This document shows positions 7,527-13,505 of a stretch of 13,505 nucleotides of DNA, piece after piece. This DNA comes from an uncultured Candidatus Altimarinota bacterium (GTDB lineage Bacteria; Patescibacteriota; Gracilibacteria; CAIRYL01), in NCBI GenBank assembly GCA_947311665.1, contig CAMZLA010000013.1, positions 1-13,505 of the forward strand. The letters are read 5' to 3'. Numbering within the stretch: the stretch's first letter is position 1; each line of letters starts with the position of its first letter. The notes under the pieces were generated by a model. That model was not told the DNA's origin and made no database searches. It saw only the letters and a list, made by a program, of their open reading frames with translations. Both the position numbers and the translations under genes were made by a program.

Positions 7527-7575
7527 GTAAAAAACAATTTTTCTGGAGAAATTTTATACATTTCTCCAGAAAAAT
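7527..7575 (-). terminator. Intrinsic terminator between tuf and rpsJ
   Basis: ATTTTTCTGGAGAAAT (7537-7552) pairs perfectly with 7560-7575: a 16-bp stem with a 7-nt loop, followed on the minus strand by TGTTTTTTACTT. It lies 19 bp after the tuf stop and 34 bp before the rpsJ start, so it could set the EF-Tu to S10 ratio by partial termination. Confidence 0.85.
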
Positions 7576-7594
7576 ATAAGAATAATTTTTTAAA

Positions 7595-8782
7595 TTATTT
7601 AAGGATTTTTGTAACAACTCCTGCTCCAACAGTTCGCCCTCCTTCTCGGATTGCAAATTTAGTTTGATCTTGAAGTGCAATTGCATCTCCAAGAGAAACA
7701 GTCATTTTTACATTGTCTCCAGGCATAACCATTTCAACTCCGTCTGGAAGTTTAATATCTCCTGTTACATCTGTTGTTCGGATATAAAATTGAGGTTTGT
7801 ATCCAGAAAAGAATGGAGTATGTCGTCCACCTTCTTCTTTTGAAAGAACATAAACTTCTGCTTCAAATTCTGTATGTGGAGTAATTGTTCCTGGTTTTGC
7901 AAGAACTTGTCCTCGTTCTACATCTGTTCGTTCAATACCTCGAAGAAGAATACCTGCGTTATCTCCTGCAAGACCTTCTTGAAGAGATTTGTTAAACATT
8001 TCAACTCCTGTAACTGTTGCTTTTTGAGTTTCTCGAATTCCAACAATTTCAATTTCATCTCCTACTACTACTTTACCAGTTTCAATTCTACCAGTAACTA
8101 CAGTACCTCGTCCTTTAATTGAGAATACATCTTCAATTGGAGCAAGGAAATCTTTATCAACTTGTCGTTCTGGAAGTGGAATATAAGAATCTAGAGCTGC
8201 AAGTAATTCAATAATACATTTAGCATCTCCGTCTACATCACTTGGATTTTCAAGTGCTTTAAGAGCAGATCCTCGAATAAATGGAATATCATCACCTGGG
8301 AATTTATATTGAGAAAGAAGTTCTCGAAGTTCCATTTCTACAAGATCAAGAAGTTCTTCATCATCTACCATGTCACATTTGTTCAAGAATACAACAATTG
8401 CTGGAACATTTACTTGTCCTGCAAGAAGAATATGTTCTCGAGTTTGTGGCATTGGTCCATCAGAAGCAGCACATACAAGAATTGCTCCATCCATTTGTGC
8501 AGCACCTGTAATCATGTTTTTAACATAATCGGCATGTCCTGGACAATCTACATGAGCATAATGTCGGTTTTCTGTTTCATATTCTACATGAGAAGCTGAA
8601 ATAGTTATCCCTCGTGCTTTTTCTTCTGGTGCATTATCGATTTGATCGAATGCTTTTGCTTCACCTCCCATTGCAACTGATGCAACGTTAGTAATTGCCG
8701 CTGTAAGTGTTGTTTTTCCATGATCAACATGTCCAATTGTTCCAACATTTACATGGTCTTTGTCTCGTACGTAATCTGCCAT
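7595..8782 (-). CDS. tuf: Translation elongation factor Tu
   Basis: GTPase that delivers aminoacyl-tRNA to the ribosomal A site. With the start at 8782 the protein has 395 residues, the normal length. GTPase motifs: GHVDHGKT 17-24, RGIT 57-60, DCPGH 79-83, NKCD 134-137, then GSALKALE; domains II ([13 protein letters not shown]) and III ([18 protein letters not shown]) are complete. An in-frame ATG 20 codons upstream (8842) is rejected: it overlaps the promoter's -35 box and its extra residues do not belong to EF-Tu, which here begins [18 protein letters not shown]. No Shine-Dalgarno lies before the chosen start. The gene is followed by a strong terminator and rpsJ; rpsL, rpsG and fusA are not adjacent, as lepA lies upstream on the other strand. 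Many codons end in T or A as elsewhere in the window. Confidence 0.97.
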   Translation of the reverse strand: MADYVRDKDHVNVGTIGHVDHGKTTLTAAITNVASVAMGGEAKAFDQIDNAPEEKARGITISASHVEYETENRHYAHVDCPGHADYVKNMITGAAQMDGAILVCAASDGPMPQTREHILLAGQVNVPAIVVFLNKCDMVDDEELLDLVEMELRELLSQYKFPGDDIPFIRGSALKALENPSDVDGDAKCIIELLAALDSYIPLPERQVDKDFLAPIEDVFSIKGRGTVVTGRIETGKVVVGDEIEIVGIRETQKATVTGVEMFNKSLQEGLAGDNAGILLRGIERTDVERGQVLAKPGTITPHTEFEAEVYVLSKEEGGRHTPFFSGYKPQFYIRTTDVTGDIKLPDGVEMVMPGDNVKMTVSLGDAIALQDQTKFAIREGGRTVGAGVVTKILK

Positions 8783-8813
8783 AAAAAAGAAATAAAATTC
8801 ATAGTCAAAAGGT

Positions 8814-8842
8814 ATTTTCCCAAAAGAAAGTGAAACTGTCAA
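8814..8842 (-). promoter_or_regulatory. Sigma70-type promoter for tuf
   Basis: On the minus strand a perfect TTGACA (8837-8842) is followed after 17 bp by GAAAAT (8814-8819). The expected transcript start near 8807 gives a leader of about 25 nt before the ATG at 8782. It is the best -35 box I found in the window, fitting a highly expressed gene. Confidence 0.65.
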
Positions 8843-8867
8843 AGTATTTTTTTAGATTTGCTATTTT

Positions 8868-8873
8868 TATAAT
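8868..8873 (+). promoter_or_regulatory. Candidate -10 box for lepA
   Basis: A perfect TATAAT in the tuf-lepA divergent intergenic region, giving a leader of about 50 nt. No good -35 box lies 16-18 bp upstream. Confidence 0.35.
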
Positions 8874-8929
8874 TTTAATGCTTCAATAAAAGTGTAAATA
8901 AGAAATTTTAATTTTTTAAAAAACAAAAA

Positions 8930-9529
8930 ATGAAAACTGAAAACATTAGAAACTTTGCAATTATTGCTCATATTGATCATGGGAAATCTACTCTATCTGA
9001 TAGAATGTTAGAAATAACAGGAACAGTGAAACAAAGAGATATGAAAGCACAACTGTTAGACGGAATGGATTTAGAAAGAGAAAGAGGAATTACTATAAAA
9101 CTTCAACCAGTTCGAATGGAATGGAGTCCCAGTAAAGATTGTGATAACAGCAAAAAAGATGAAAAATATATGCTAAATTTAATAGATACACCTGGTCATG
9201 TAGATTTTCAATATGAAGTTTCTCGGTCTATTGCCGCATGTGAAGGAGCAATTTTAGTTGTTGATGCATCTCAAGGAATTGAAGCACAAACTCTTGCAAA
9301 CTTATATATTGCAATGGAAAACGATCTCGAAATAATTCCTGTCTTAAATAAAATAGATTTACCAGCTGCCGACCCAGAAAGAGTTGGATTAGAAATTGAA
9401 AATATTATTGGTGTCCCAAAAGAAGAAATTTTATTAATTTCTGCAAAAACAGGTCAAGGAGTACCAGAACTCCTTGACCAAATAGTAGAAAAAATACCAC
9501 GACCTAAAACACTTGAAGAATGGAGATGA
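8930..9529 (+). CDS. lepA: Truncated LepA/EF4: GTPase domain only
   Basis: LepA (EF4) is a ribosome-associated translational GTPase, normally about 600 residues. This gene gives only 199. The G domain is complete: G1 AHIDHGKS 13-20, G2 RGIT 52-55 within [13 protein letters not shown]3 DTPGH 86-90, G4 NKID 140-143, G5 SAK 171-173, with LepA-typical [30 protein letters not shown]. The protein stops at TGA after [11 protein letters not shown], where full-length LepA would continue into domain II (PLxALIFDS). Downstream of the stop there is no trace of domains II-V in any frame: 37 bp later the lysC 3' end begins on the other strand. It may be a remnant, a rearrangement breakpoint, a misassembly, or a free-standing G domain. 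No coding defect is visible within the retained part. Divergent from tuf; no Shine-Dalgarno. Confidence 0.88.
   Translation: MKTENIRNFAIIAHIDHGKSTLSDRMLEITGTVKQRDMKAQLLDGMDLERERGITIKLQPVRMEWSPSKDCDNSKKDEKYMLNLIDTPGHVDFQYEVSRSIAACEGAILVVDASQGIEAQTLANLYIAMENDLEIIPVLNKIDLPAADPERVGLEIENIIGVPKEEILLISAKTGQGVPELLDQIVEKIPRPKTLEEWR
9443..9479 (-). terminator. Terminator of the hom-lysC operon, embedded in the lepA coding end
   Basis: GGTCAAGGAGT (9452-9462) and ACTCCTTGACC (9469-9479) form a perfect 11-bp stem with a 6-nt loop, unusually G-C-rich for this DNA. On the minus strand it is followed by TGTTTTTG. It lies 88 bp past the lysC stop; on the plus strand no T-run follows, so it acts for lysC, not lepA. 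Confidence 0.7.
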
Positions 9530-9566
9530 AAATCTAACTTCTTAAAAACTACCCCTACTTATATGC

Positions 9567-10925
9567 TTATACTCCAAAAAATTCTTTATGAACAACTTGC
9601 ACTGCCTCTACAGAATTTTTACCAGCAATAACAGCAGAAATATTCCCTTCATTTGCTCCTTGTGAAATCATTCGTACATTAATTTTTGCATTTCCCAATG
9701 CAGAAAAAAGTTTTCCAGATACTCCAATATGATTTTTCATTTCTTCTCCTACAATAGCAATAATAGTATTTCCACTTTCTACATCAACAAGAAATATTTT
9801 TTCTAAACTTTCAACAAGATCGGGAACACGATCTTCTCCATTTTGAATAGTAACAGAAACACTCGATTCTGATGTTGAAATAAGGTCGATAGAAATATCA
9901 TAATGAGAAAATTCTTGAAATAACTGTAGCATAATCCCCGATTCTGTCATGTCTCCTGAACGAACGGTTACAATTGTTATATCTTTTTGGATTGTTATAG
10001 ATTTAAAAGGTTTTCCTGAATTATTTCCTTTTCGTGTTATTGCCGTTCCATTATCCGATGGTGCCATAGTGTTTTTTATTCGCACTAAAATATCATCTTT
10101 TACCGCAGGCCAAATAGTCTGAGGATGAATAACTTTTGCTCCTAAATTTGCAAGCTCTGTTGCTTCTCCAAAAGAAATTTCATCAATAACATGTGCCTTT
10201 GGAACAATTCGTGGATCTGTAGATAAGATACCACTTACATCAGTCCATATTTGGATTTCTTTGGCTTTGCATGCTTTTCCAATGAGTGCTGCCGTAAAAT
10301 CGGAATATCCTCTCCCTACGGCATTAATAATTCCTCCCGGAATTTTTCCAAAAAAACCAGTACAAATAGGAGTGATATTTTTTTCTAATAAAGGATTTAA
10401 CAGTTCTGAAAGCTGATGAGACAAGGTGTTAAAAAATTCATTATTTAATTTTTGAGCACGAAGAGAAACGATATTTTCTAAATTAATAAATTGAGATTTT
10501 TCTCCCCTATCTTGCAAGTGTAAAGCAAGAAGATATGCCGATAATATTTCTCCTAAAGAAATAATTGCATCGTTTGAACGAGCTGAAACTTCTCCAACAA
10601 CAATGAGTGCTGTTAAAAACTCAGAAAGATGAGAAATTCTTTCTGTAATAAATTTTTCTCCTTCATCATATAATTCTTTATTTTTTACCAATTTTTTTAA
10701 TGCTTTCAAATGAATTCTTTTCACCTCTCCCAAGGCATCACCATAACACAATTCATCTTCTTTCATTGAACATTTTGCAGACTGTAATAATAAATCTGTA
10801 ATTCCTGACATGGCAGAAACTGTTACCACTTTCTTTTTTTCTTCATGAGTTACGATAATATCGGCTGTTTGCATAATATTTTCTGCGCTCCCCATAGAAG
10901 TTCCTCCAAATTTTAATGAAAACAT
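9567..10925 (-). CDS. lysC: Aspartokinase, monofunctional
   Basis: Phosphorylates L-aspartate to 4-phospho-aspartate, first step toward lysine, threonine and methionine (and diaminopimelate for the wall). 452 residues, close to E. coli LysC (449). The amino-acid kinase domain holds KFGGTSMGS at 5-13, SAMSGITDLL at 37-46, GRGYSDFTAA at 204-213 and the TDVSGILSTDPRIVPKA block from 228, then HPQTI at 267-271. Two ACT domains follow from about 315 (with IDLISTSESSVSVTI at 346-360 and INVRMISQGANEGNIS at 415-430), so allosteric feedback inhibition is likely. It is the second gene of an operon with hom, 41 bp behind it. The G-R-G-Y-S-D motif differs from the common GRGGSD by Tyr for Gly. The gene ends at TAA, 37 bp from the truncated lepA. 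Confidence 0.93.
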   Translation of the reverse strand: MFSLKFGGTSMGSAENIMQTADIIVTHEEKKKVVTVSAMSGITDLLLQSAKCSMKEDELCYGDALGEVKRIHLKALKKLVKNKELYDEGEKFITERISHLSEFLTALIVVGEVSARSNDAIISLGEILSAYLLALHLQDRGEKSQFINLENIVSLRAQKLNNEFFNTLSHQLSELLNPLLEKNITPICTGFFGKIPGGIINAVGRGYSDFTAALIGKACKAKEIQIWTDVSGILSTDPRIVPKAHVIDEISFGEATELANLGAKVIHPQTIWPAVKDDILVRIKNTMAPSDNGTAITRKGNNSGKPFKSITIQKDITIVTVRSGDMTESGIMLQLFQEFSHYDISIDLISTSESSVSVTIQNGEDRVPDLVESLEKIFLVDVESGNTIIAIVGEEMKNHIGVSGKLFSALGNAKINVRMISQGANEGNISAVIAGKNSVEAVQVVHKEFFGV

Positions 10926-10966
10926 AATAATAATTGTTAAATGTATAATTTATATATTCTATAGCA

Positions 10967-11911
10967 CTACAAACACTTTAATATATCTGCAACAACAGCA
11001 ACTGCAGTTGCATCGCCTCCTGCTCCAGCCCCTTTCAAAACTAATTTTCCCAAATAATTATGAGAAATGATCACTATATTATCTGGACCAACTGTTGTTC
11101 CAAACGATGAAAATTCATCTGTTTTTTGTGGAGATATTTCCAATGAGTTTTTTGTTGCAGTGGCAATAAGCCTTATTTTTTTCTTTTCTTTTTTCGCATC
11201 TAAAAAATCTTTTGCCGTAAGATGAGAAATTCCCAATCGCTTAACCGATGAAAGATTTGGAATTTTTTTCTGGAATGCAAAATGAGAAAGAATAGATATT
11301 TTACTCGCAACATCAAACCCTTCAATATCTGCAGTGGGATCAGCTTCTGCAAATCCTAATTTTTGTGCTTTTTTCAGAACTGATGAAAATTCAATAGGGT
11401 GTTCATCGGTGCCTTTTTCCATTTCTGAACATATATAATTACATGTTCCGTTTAAAATTCCTTCAATTTTTGTAATTTCTCCAAAAGGCAGATGCTGTTT
11501 CAAGGTTTCAATAATTGGAATTCCTCCAGCAACACTTGCTTCAAATAAAATTTTTACTTTTTTTTCATCAGCAAGAGCAAATAATTCATTTCCAAATTCT
11601 GCAATAACAGCCTTATTCGCCGTTATAACATTTTTTTCTGATGATAATGCTTTTTGAATAATATCTTTTGCAATGCCTGTTCCACCAATTAATTCAATAA
11701 TACAGTCAATATTTTCATCATTCCAAATATCATCATGATTATCGGTAAAAATTTTTGAATCTATTCCATTCAAGTTTTCTGTTTTCAATTCTGAAATATC
11801 TCGCACCGCAATATGCCGTATCGTAATTTTTTCTTGCAATTTTTTTTCTTGTAAAATTTTTGAAACAGAAGCGCCAACTGTTCCATATCCAAAAAGAGCA
11901 ATATTTATCAT
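10967..11911 (-). CDS. hom: Homoserine dehydrogenase, short form
   Basis: Reduces aspartate-semialdehyde to homoserine with NAD(P)H, the branch toward threonine and methionine. The 314 residues contain the Rossmann motif GYGTVG at 8-13, ELIGGTG at 73-79, TANKAVIA at 97-104, the substrate block GILNGTCNYI at 151-160, GFAEADPTADIEGFDVASK at 186-204 with the likely catalytic D200/K204, and GAGAGGDATAVAVVADI at 294-310. It ends right after the catalytic domain, so the C-terminal ACT domain of many longer homologues is absent and this enzyme is probably not feedback-regulated through it. It leads an operon with lysC; asd, thrB and thrC are not in the window. The -10 box lies 8 nt before the ATG, implying an almost leaderless transcript. 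The TAG stop is followed by AT-rich spacer. Confidence 0.93.
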   Translation of the reverse strand: MINIALFGYGTVGASVSKILQEKKLQEKITIRHIAVRDISELKTENLNGIDSKIFTDNHDDIWNDENIDCIIELIGGTGIAKDIIQKALSSEKNVITANKAVIAEFGNELFALADEKKVKILFEASVAGGIPIIETLKQHLPFGEITKIEGILNGTCNYICSEMEKGTDEHPIEFSSVLKKAQKLGFAEADPTADIEGFDVASKISILSHFAFQKKIPNLSSVKRLGISHLTAKDFLDAKKEKKKIRLIATATKNSLEISPQKTDEFSSFGTTVGPDNIVIISHNYLGKLVLKGAGAGGDATAVAVVADILKCL

Positions 11912-11919
11912 ATGCTTTG

Positions 11920-11949
11920 ATTATATTACATAATTTATTTTTTCTGCAA
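11920..11949 (-). promoter_or_regulatory. Sigma70-type promoter for hom-lysC
   Basis: On the minus strand TTGCAG (11944-11949) and TATAAT (11920-11925) are 18 bp apart. Only 8 nt separate the -10 box from the hom ATG, so transcription should begin within a couple of bases of the start codon. Confidence 0.55.
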
Positions 11950-11979
11950 AAATCATAGCAAAAAAAATGAAAAAATCAA

Positions 11980-12009
11980 TTGAATAACAAAAGAGAAAAG
12001 ATATATAAT
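11980..12009 (+). promoter_or_regulatory. Sigma70-type promoter for the carbonic anhydrase gene
   Basis: TTGAAT (11980-11985) and TATAAT (12004-12009) are 18 bp apart, back to back with the hom promoter. The transcript would start near 12016 and carry a purine-rich leader of about 60 nt. Confidence 0.55.
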
Positions 12010-12025
12010 AGAAAGAAAAGAAAAA

Positions 12026-12050
12026 AGAAGAGCACAGAAGAGCACAGAAG
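12026..12050 (+). repeat. 2.5 tandem copies of AGAAGAGCAC in the carbonic anhydrase leader
   Basis: Bases 12026-12035 and 12036-12045 are identical and AGAAG follows. The repeat lies in a purine-rich stretch (about 12010-12054) between the promoter and the ATG. It could be a protein-binding site, a translation enhancer in the absence of a Shine-Dalgarno, or a chance slippage product. Confidence 0.75.
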
Positions 12051-12074
12051 AAAATATTATCGTTTATATTATAT

Positions 12075-12704
12075 ATGAAAAGAGAAAAAATTTTTGAAAA
12101 TAATAAACAATGGGTGAAGAAAAAAATGGAAAATAATCCTCAATATTTTACAAATCTTGCAAAAAAACAAAATCCCAAAATATTATACATCGGATGTTCT
12201 GATAGTCGAGTAAGTGTTGAAACTATGATGGGAGCTGAACCTGGTGAAATTTTTGTTCATAGAAATATTGCAAACATGGTTATTTCTGCTGATTTAAATG
12301 CAATGTCTATCATTGAATATGCTGTTCAATATTTAAAAGTAGAGCAAATAATTATTTGTGGACATTATAATTGTGGAGGGGTAAAAGCGGCTATGCAATC
12401 GGAAGATTTAGGAATTTTAAATCCGTGGTTGCGAAATATTAGAGATGTATATCGAATTCATTACGAGGAATTGGAAAAAATCAGTTCTGATGAAAAAAAA
12501 TATGACAGACTAGTAGAACTCAATGTGCAAGAACAATGTATAAATGTTTTAAAAACAGCGTGCGTACAAAAAGCTATTCATAAAAAAGAAGTAACAGTTG
12601 AAGGTTTTATTTTCAATGTTCATACAGGATTTTTAAAAAACTTACATCTGGACTTCCCTGCTCTTCTCAAAAATATTGAAAAAATATATAGACTTACAGA
12701 ATAA
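12075..12704 (+). CDS. can: Beta-class carbonic anhydrase (Can/CynT type)
   Basis: Zinc enzyme that interconverts CO2 and bicarbonate, supplying bicarbonate to carboxylases or buffering the cytoplasm. In 209 residues the zinc ligands C41, H97 and C100 are present (GCSDSRV 40-46, IICGHYNCGGVKAA 93-106) with the D43-R45 dyad. EPGEIFVHRNIANMV at 55-69, NPWLRNIRDVY at 116-126 and LNVQEQCINV at 149-158 match E. coli Can closely along the chain. The active-site layout is the open type (Asp dyad, no fourth zinc ligand beyond the C-H-C set discernible). The start is the only ATG upstream of the homology and gives the usual N-terminus. It appears to be a single-gene unit with its own promoter; no clear terminator follows in the next 180 bp. 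Confidence 0.93.
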   Translation: MKREKIFENNKQWVKKKMENNPQYFTNLAKKQNPKILYIGCSDSRVSVETMMGAEPGEIFVHRNIANMVISADLNAMSIIEYAVQYLKVEQIIICGHYNCGGVKAAMQSEDLGILNPWLRNIRDVYRIHYEELEKISSDEKKYDRLVELNVQEQCINVLKTACVQKAIHKKEVTVEGFIFNVHTGFLKNLHLDFPALLKNIEKIYRLTE

Positions 12705-12830
12705 TTTTTTATATACTTTTTAGAGTTATACAATCATTAGATTCCCTTTTTCTCTTCACTCATATTACAATCTCTTTTTTATTATAAAGTGGTCTAATAT
12801 AACCTTGAATGTTCGTGTTTATTTTTTAGA

Positions 12831-12859
12831 TTGAAAATATTGTAAAATATTGATAAAAT
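12831..12859 (+). promoter_or_regulatory. Sigma70-type promoter for the right-edge gene, with repeated AAAATATTG
   Basis: TTGAAA (12831-12836) and TAAAAT (12854-12859) are 17 bp apart, each one mismatch from consensus. Inside, AAAATATTG occurs twice (12834-12842, 12844-12852), 10 bp apart, i.e. on the same helix face. The expected start near 12866 gives a leader of about 20 nt. Confidence 0.55.
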
Positions 12860-12879
12860 AACCTGAAAGATTATTTTAT
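12853..12879 (+). other. Inverted repeat overlapping the -10 box and leader of the right-edge gene
   Basis: ATAAAATAA (12853-12861) pairs with TTATTTTAT (12871-12879) across a 9-nt loop and a short T-run follows. The stem is all A-T, so it would be a poor terminator; its place over the -10 box and start site fits an operator better, but chance in AT-rich DNA is possible. Confidence 0.4.
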
Positions 12880-12885
12880 TTTCAG

Positions 12886-13505
12886 ATGAGATTCAATATA
12901 ACACAGCATAGAATATATAATCCTCTTTTAAGCTTTTATGAGCAGAGGTCTTTGTTTAAGGGAAAAAATAATGAACAGAGACAATTTGAAGAACAAATAT
13001 CTTATGGACTTGATCTCAGAATAGAAGAATTGAAAACCGAAACAGCTATAAACCTCTCTACACTAAAAGATAAGATAATGAACTCTCTTAATAGAAAGAG
13101 AAATAATGGGGGTTTTATGGAAGATTTGCAATTAAAAGAAGATGAACTAAAGATTATTTCACAAGAGACTGCAGAAGAGGTAAGAAAAATATTTCCAAAT
13201 ATTTTTCCTGAACATGACTCAAAAAATAATGATTTTTCTAAATTCAAAAAATTATTAAATATATCAAACTCAATAAATTTCGAAAATGATTTAAGGTCTG
13301 TAAAAATATTTGGAAAAACTCCCAAAATATATTTACCATTAAAACTAGACAAAACAATTATTAAGAATTATAAAAAAATATTTGCACTACTCAATCAAAG
13401 AACTGATTTAAAAAAATATTTTACAAATGATGTAAAATTAATTCCAAATGGAGGAGCGCGAATAGACTTTATTTTAACAAATGGAAAAAAATATACAGCC
13501 TCACC
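12886..13505 (+). CDS. Unrecognised protein, 3' end outside window
   Basis: The frame is open from the ATG at 12886 to the window edge, 206 complete codons without a stop. An in-frame TAA at 12859-12861 with no other ATG between fixes the start. I do not recognise the family. The product is hydrophilic, with no signal peptide or membrane segment in the visible part. Residues 27-104 look mostly helical and highly charged (EEQISYGLDLRIEELK, LKEDELKIISQETAEEVRK); residues 140-153 (KIFGKTPKIYLPLK) and 185-206 (LIPNGGARIDFILTNGKKY) look like beta strands. A plausible promoter lies just upstream and there is no Shine-Dalgarno. It uses CTC/CTT, AGG and AGC codons a little more freely than the window's other genes, perhaps a sign of different origin. 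The antisense open frame at 13002-13352 is a shadow of it. Confidence 0.7.
   Translation, partial: MRFNITQHRIYNPLLSFYEQRSLFKGKNNEQRQFEEQISYGLDLRIEELKTETAINLSTLKDKIMNSLNRKRNNGGFMEDLQLKEDELKIISQETAEEVRKIFPNIFPEHDSKNNDFSKFKKLLNISNSINFENDLRSVKIFGKTPKIYLPLKLDKTIIKNYKKIFALLNQRTDLKKYFTNDVKLIPNGGARIDFILTNGKKYTAS

Noticed and set aside
7874..8599. Plus-strand open frames antisense to tuf
   Set aside because: Low-complexity products (S/N/C- or H/L/Q-rich) without homology, opposite the certain EF-Tu gene.
8783..8842. Upstream in-frame ATG of tuf at 8842
   Set aside because: It overlaps the TTGACA -35 box, and the 20 extra residues do not belong to EF-Tu; the start at 8782 gives normal length.
9530..9566. 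Continuation of lepA through a frameshift after 9529
   Set aside because: None of the three frames past the TGA resembles LepA domain II.
12705..12830. Possible small RNA or terminator after the carbonic anhydrase gene
   Set aside because: The AT-rich stretch shows only short, imperfect inverted repeats and no convincing stem with T-run.
13002..13352. 116-codon minus-strand frame at the right edge
   Set aside because: F/S-rich product antisense to the longer plus-strand frame, which has a promoter and a more protein-like composition.
1..13505. UGA read as glycine (Gracilibacteria/Absconditabacteria code)
   Set aside because: All recognised genes are full length in the standard code without internal TGA, and the TGA ending pth is followed by non-homologous sequence. 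The lepA TGA is also not followed by LepA sequence.

Overview
The window is AT-rich bacterial chromosomal DNA (roughly 30 % G+C by eye), densely packed with housekeeping genes read in the standard genetic code. No rRNA, tRNA, CRISPR array, insertion sequence or phage gene was seen. The low G+C, the compact genes, the complete lack of Shine-Dalgarno sequences and the set of short single-domain proteins suggest a Patescibacteria/CPR-type organism, perhaps on the Gracilibacteria/Peregrinibacteria side. That is inference from style, not a phylogeny. UGA is not recoded here, which argues against the UGA=Gly Gracilibacteria and Absconditabacteria. The aspartokinase and homoserine dehydrogenase genes mean at least part of an amino-acid pathway is kept.

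Layout. Bases 1-1629 (+): the end of a WecG/TagA-type glycosyltransferase gene, then, 3 bp later, a cytosolic 5'-nucleotidase, closed by a strong bidirectional terminator. Bases 1691-4670 (-): sufS-type cysteine desulfurase, peptidyl-tRNA hydrolase, and a prohibitin/SPFH membrane protein with an unusual N-terminal extension. Bases 4802-5599 (+): TatD-type nuclease with a good promoter. Bases 5610-6977 (-): DEAD-box RNA helicase with a basic tail. Bases 7170-8782 (-): EF-Tu then ribosomal protein S10, each with its own terminator. Bases 8930-9529 (+): a LepA/EF4 gene that stops right after the GTPase domain. Bases 9567-11911 (-): homoserine dehydrogenase then aspartokinase, a two-gene operon. 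Bases 12075-12704 (+): a Can-type beta-carbonic anhydrase. Bases 12886-13505 (+): the start of an unrecognised gene that runs off the window.

How the genes relate. tuf, rpsJ, lepA, pth and the helicase all serve translation or RNA handling. sufS supplies persulfide sulfur for Fe-S clusters or tRNA thiolation. hom and lysC act in the aspartate-to-threonine/methionine branch. The most unusual points are the GTPase-only LepA; two terminators of minus-strand genes written inside the coding ends of their convergent neighbours (tatD and lepA), where G/C-ending codons are concentrated; a recurrent 10-mer, CTGATGAAAA, found eight times in both orientations and three reading frames; promoters placed so that transcripts would be almost leaderless; and the unknown gene at the right edge.
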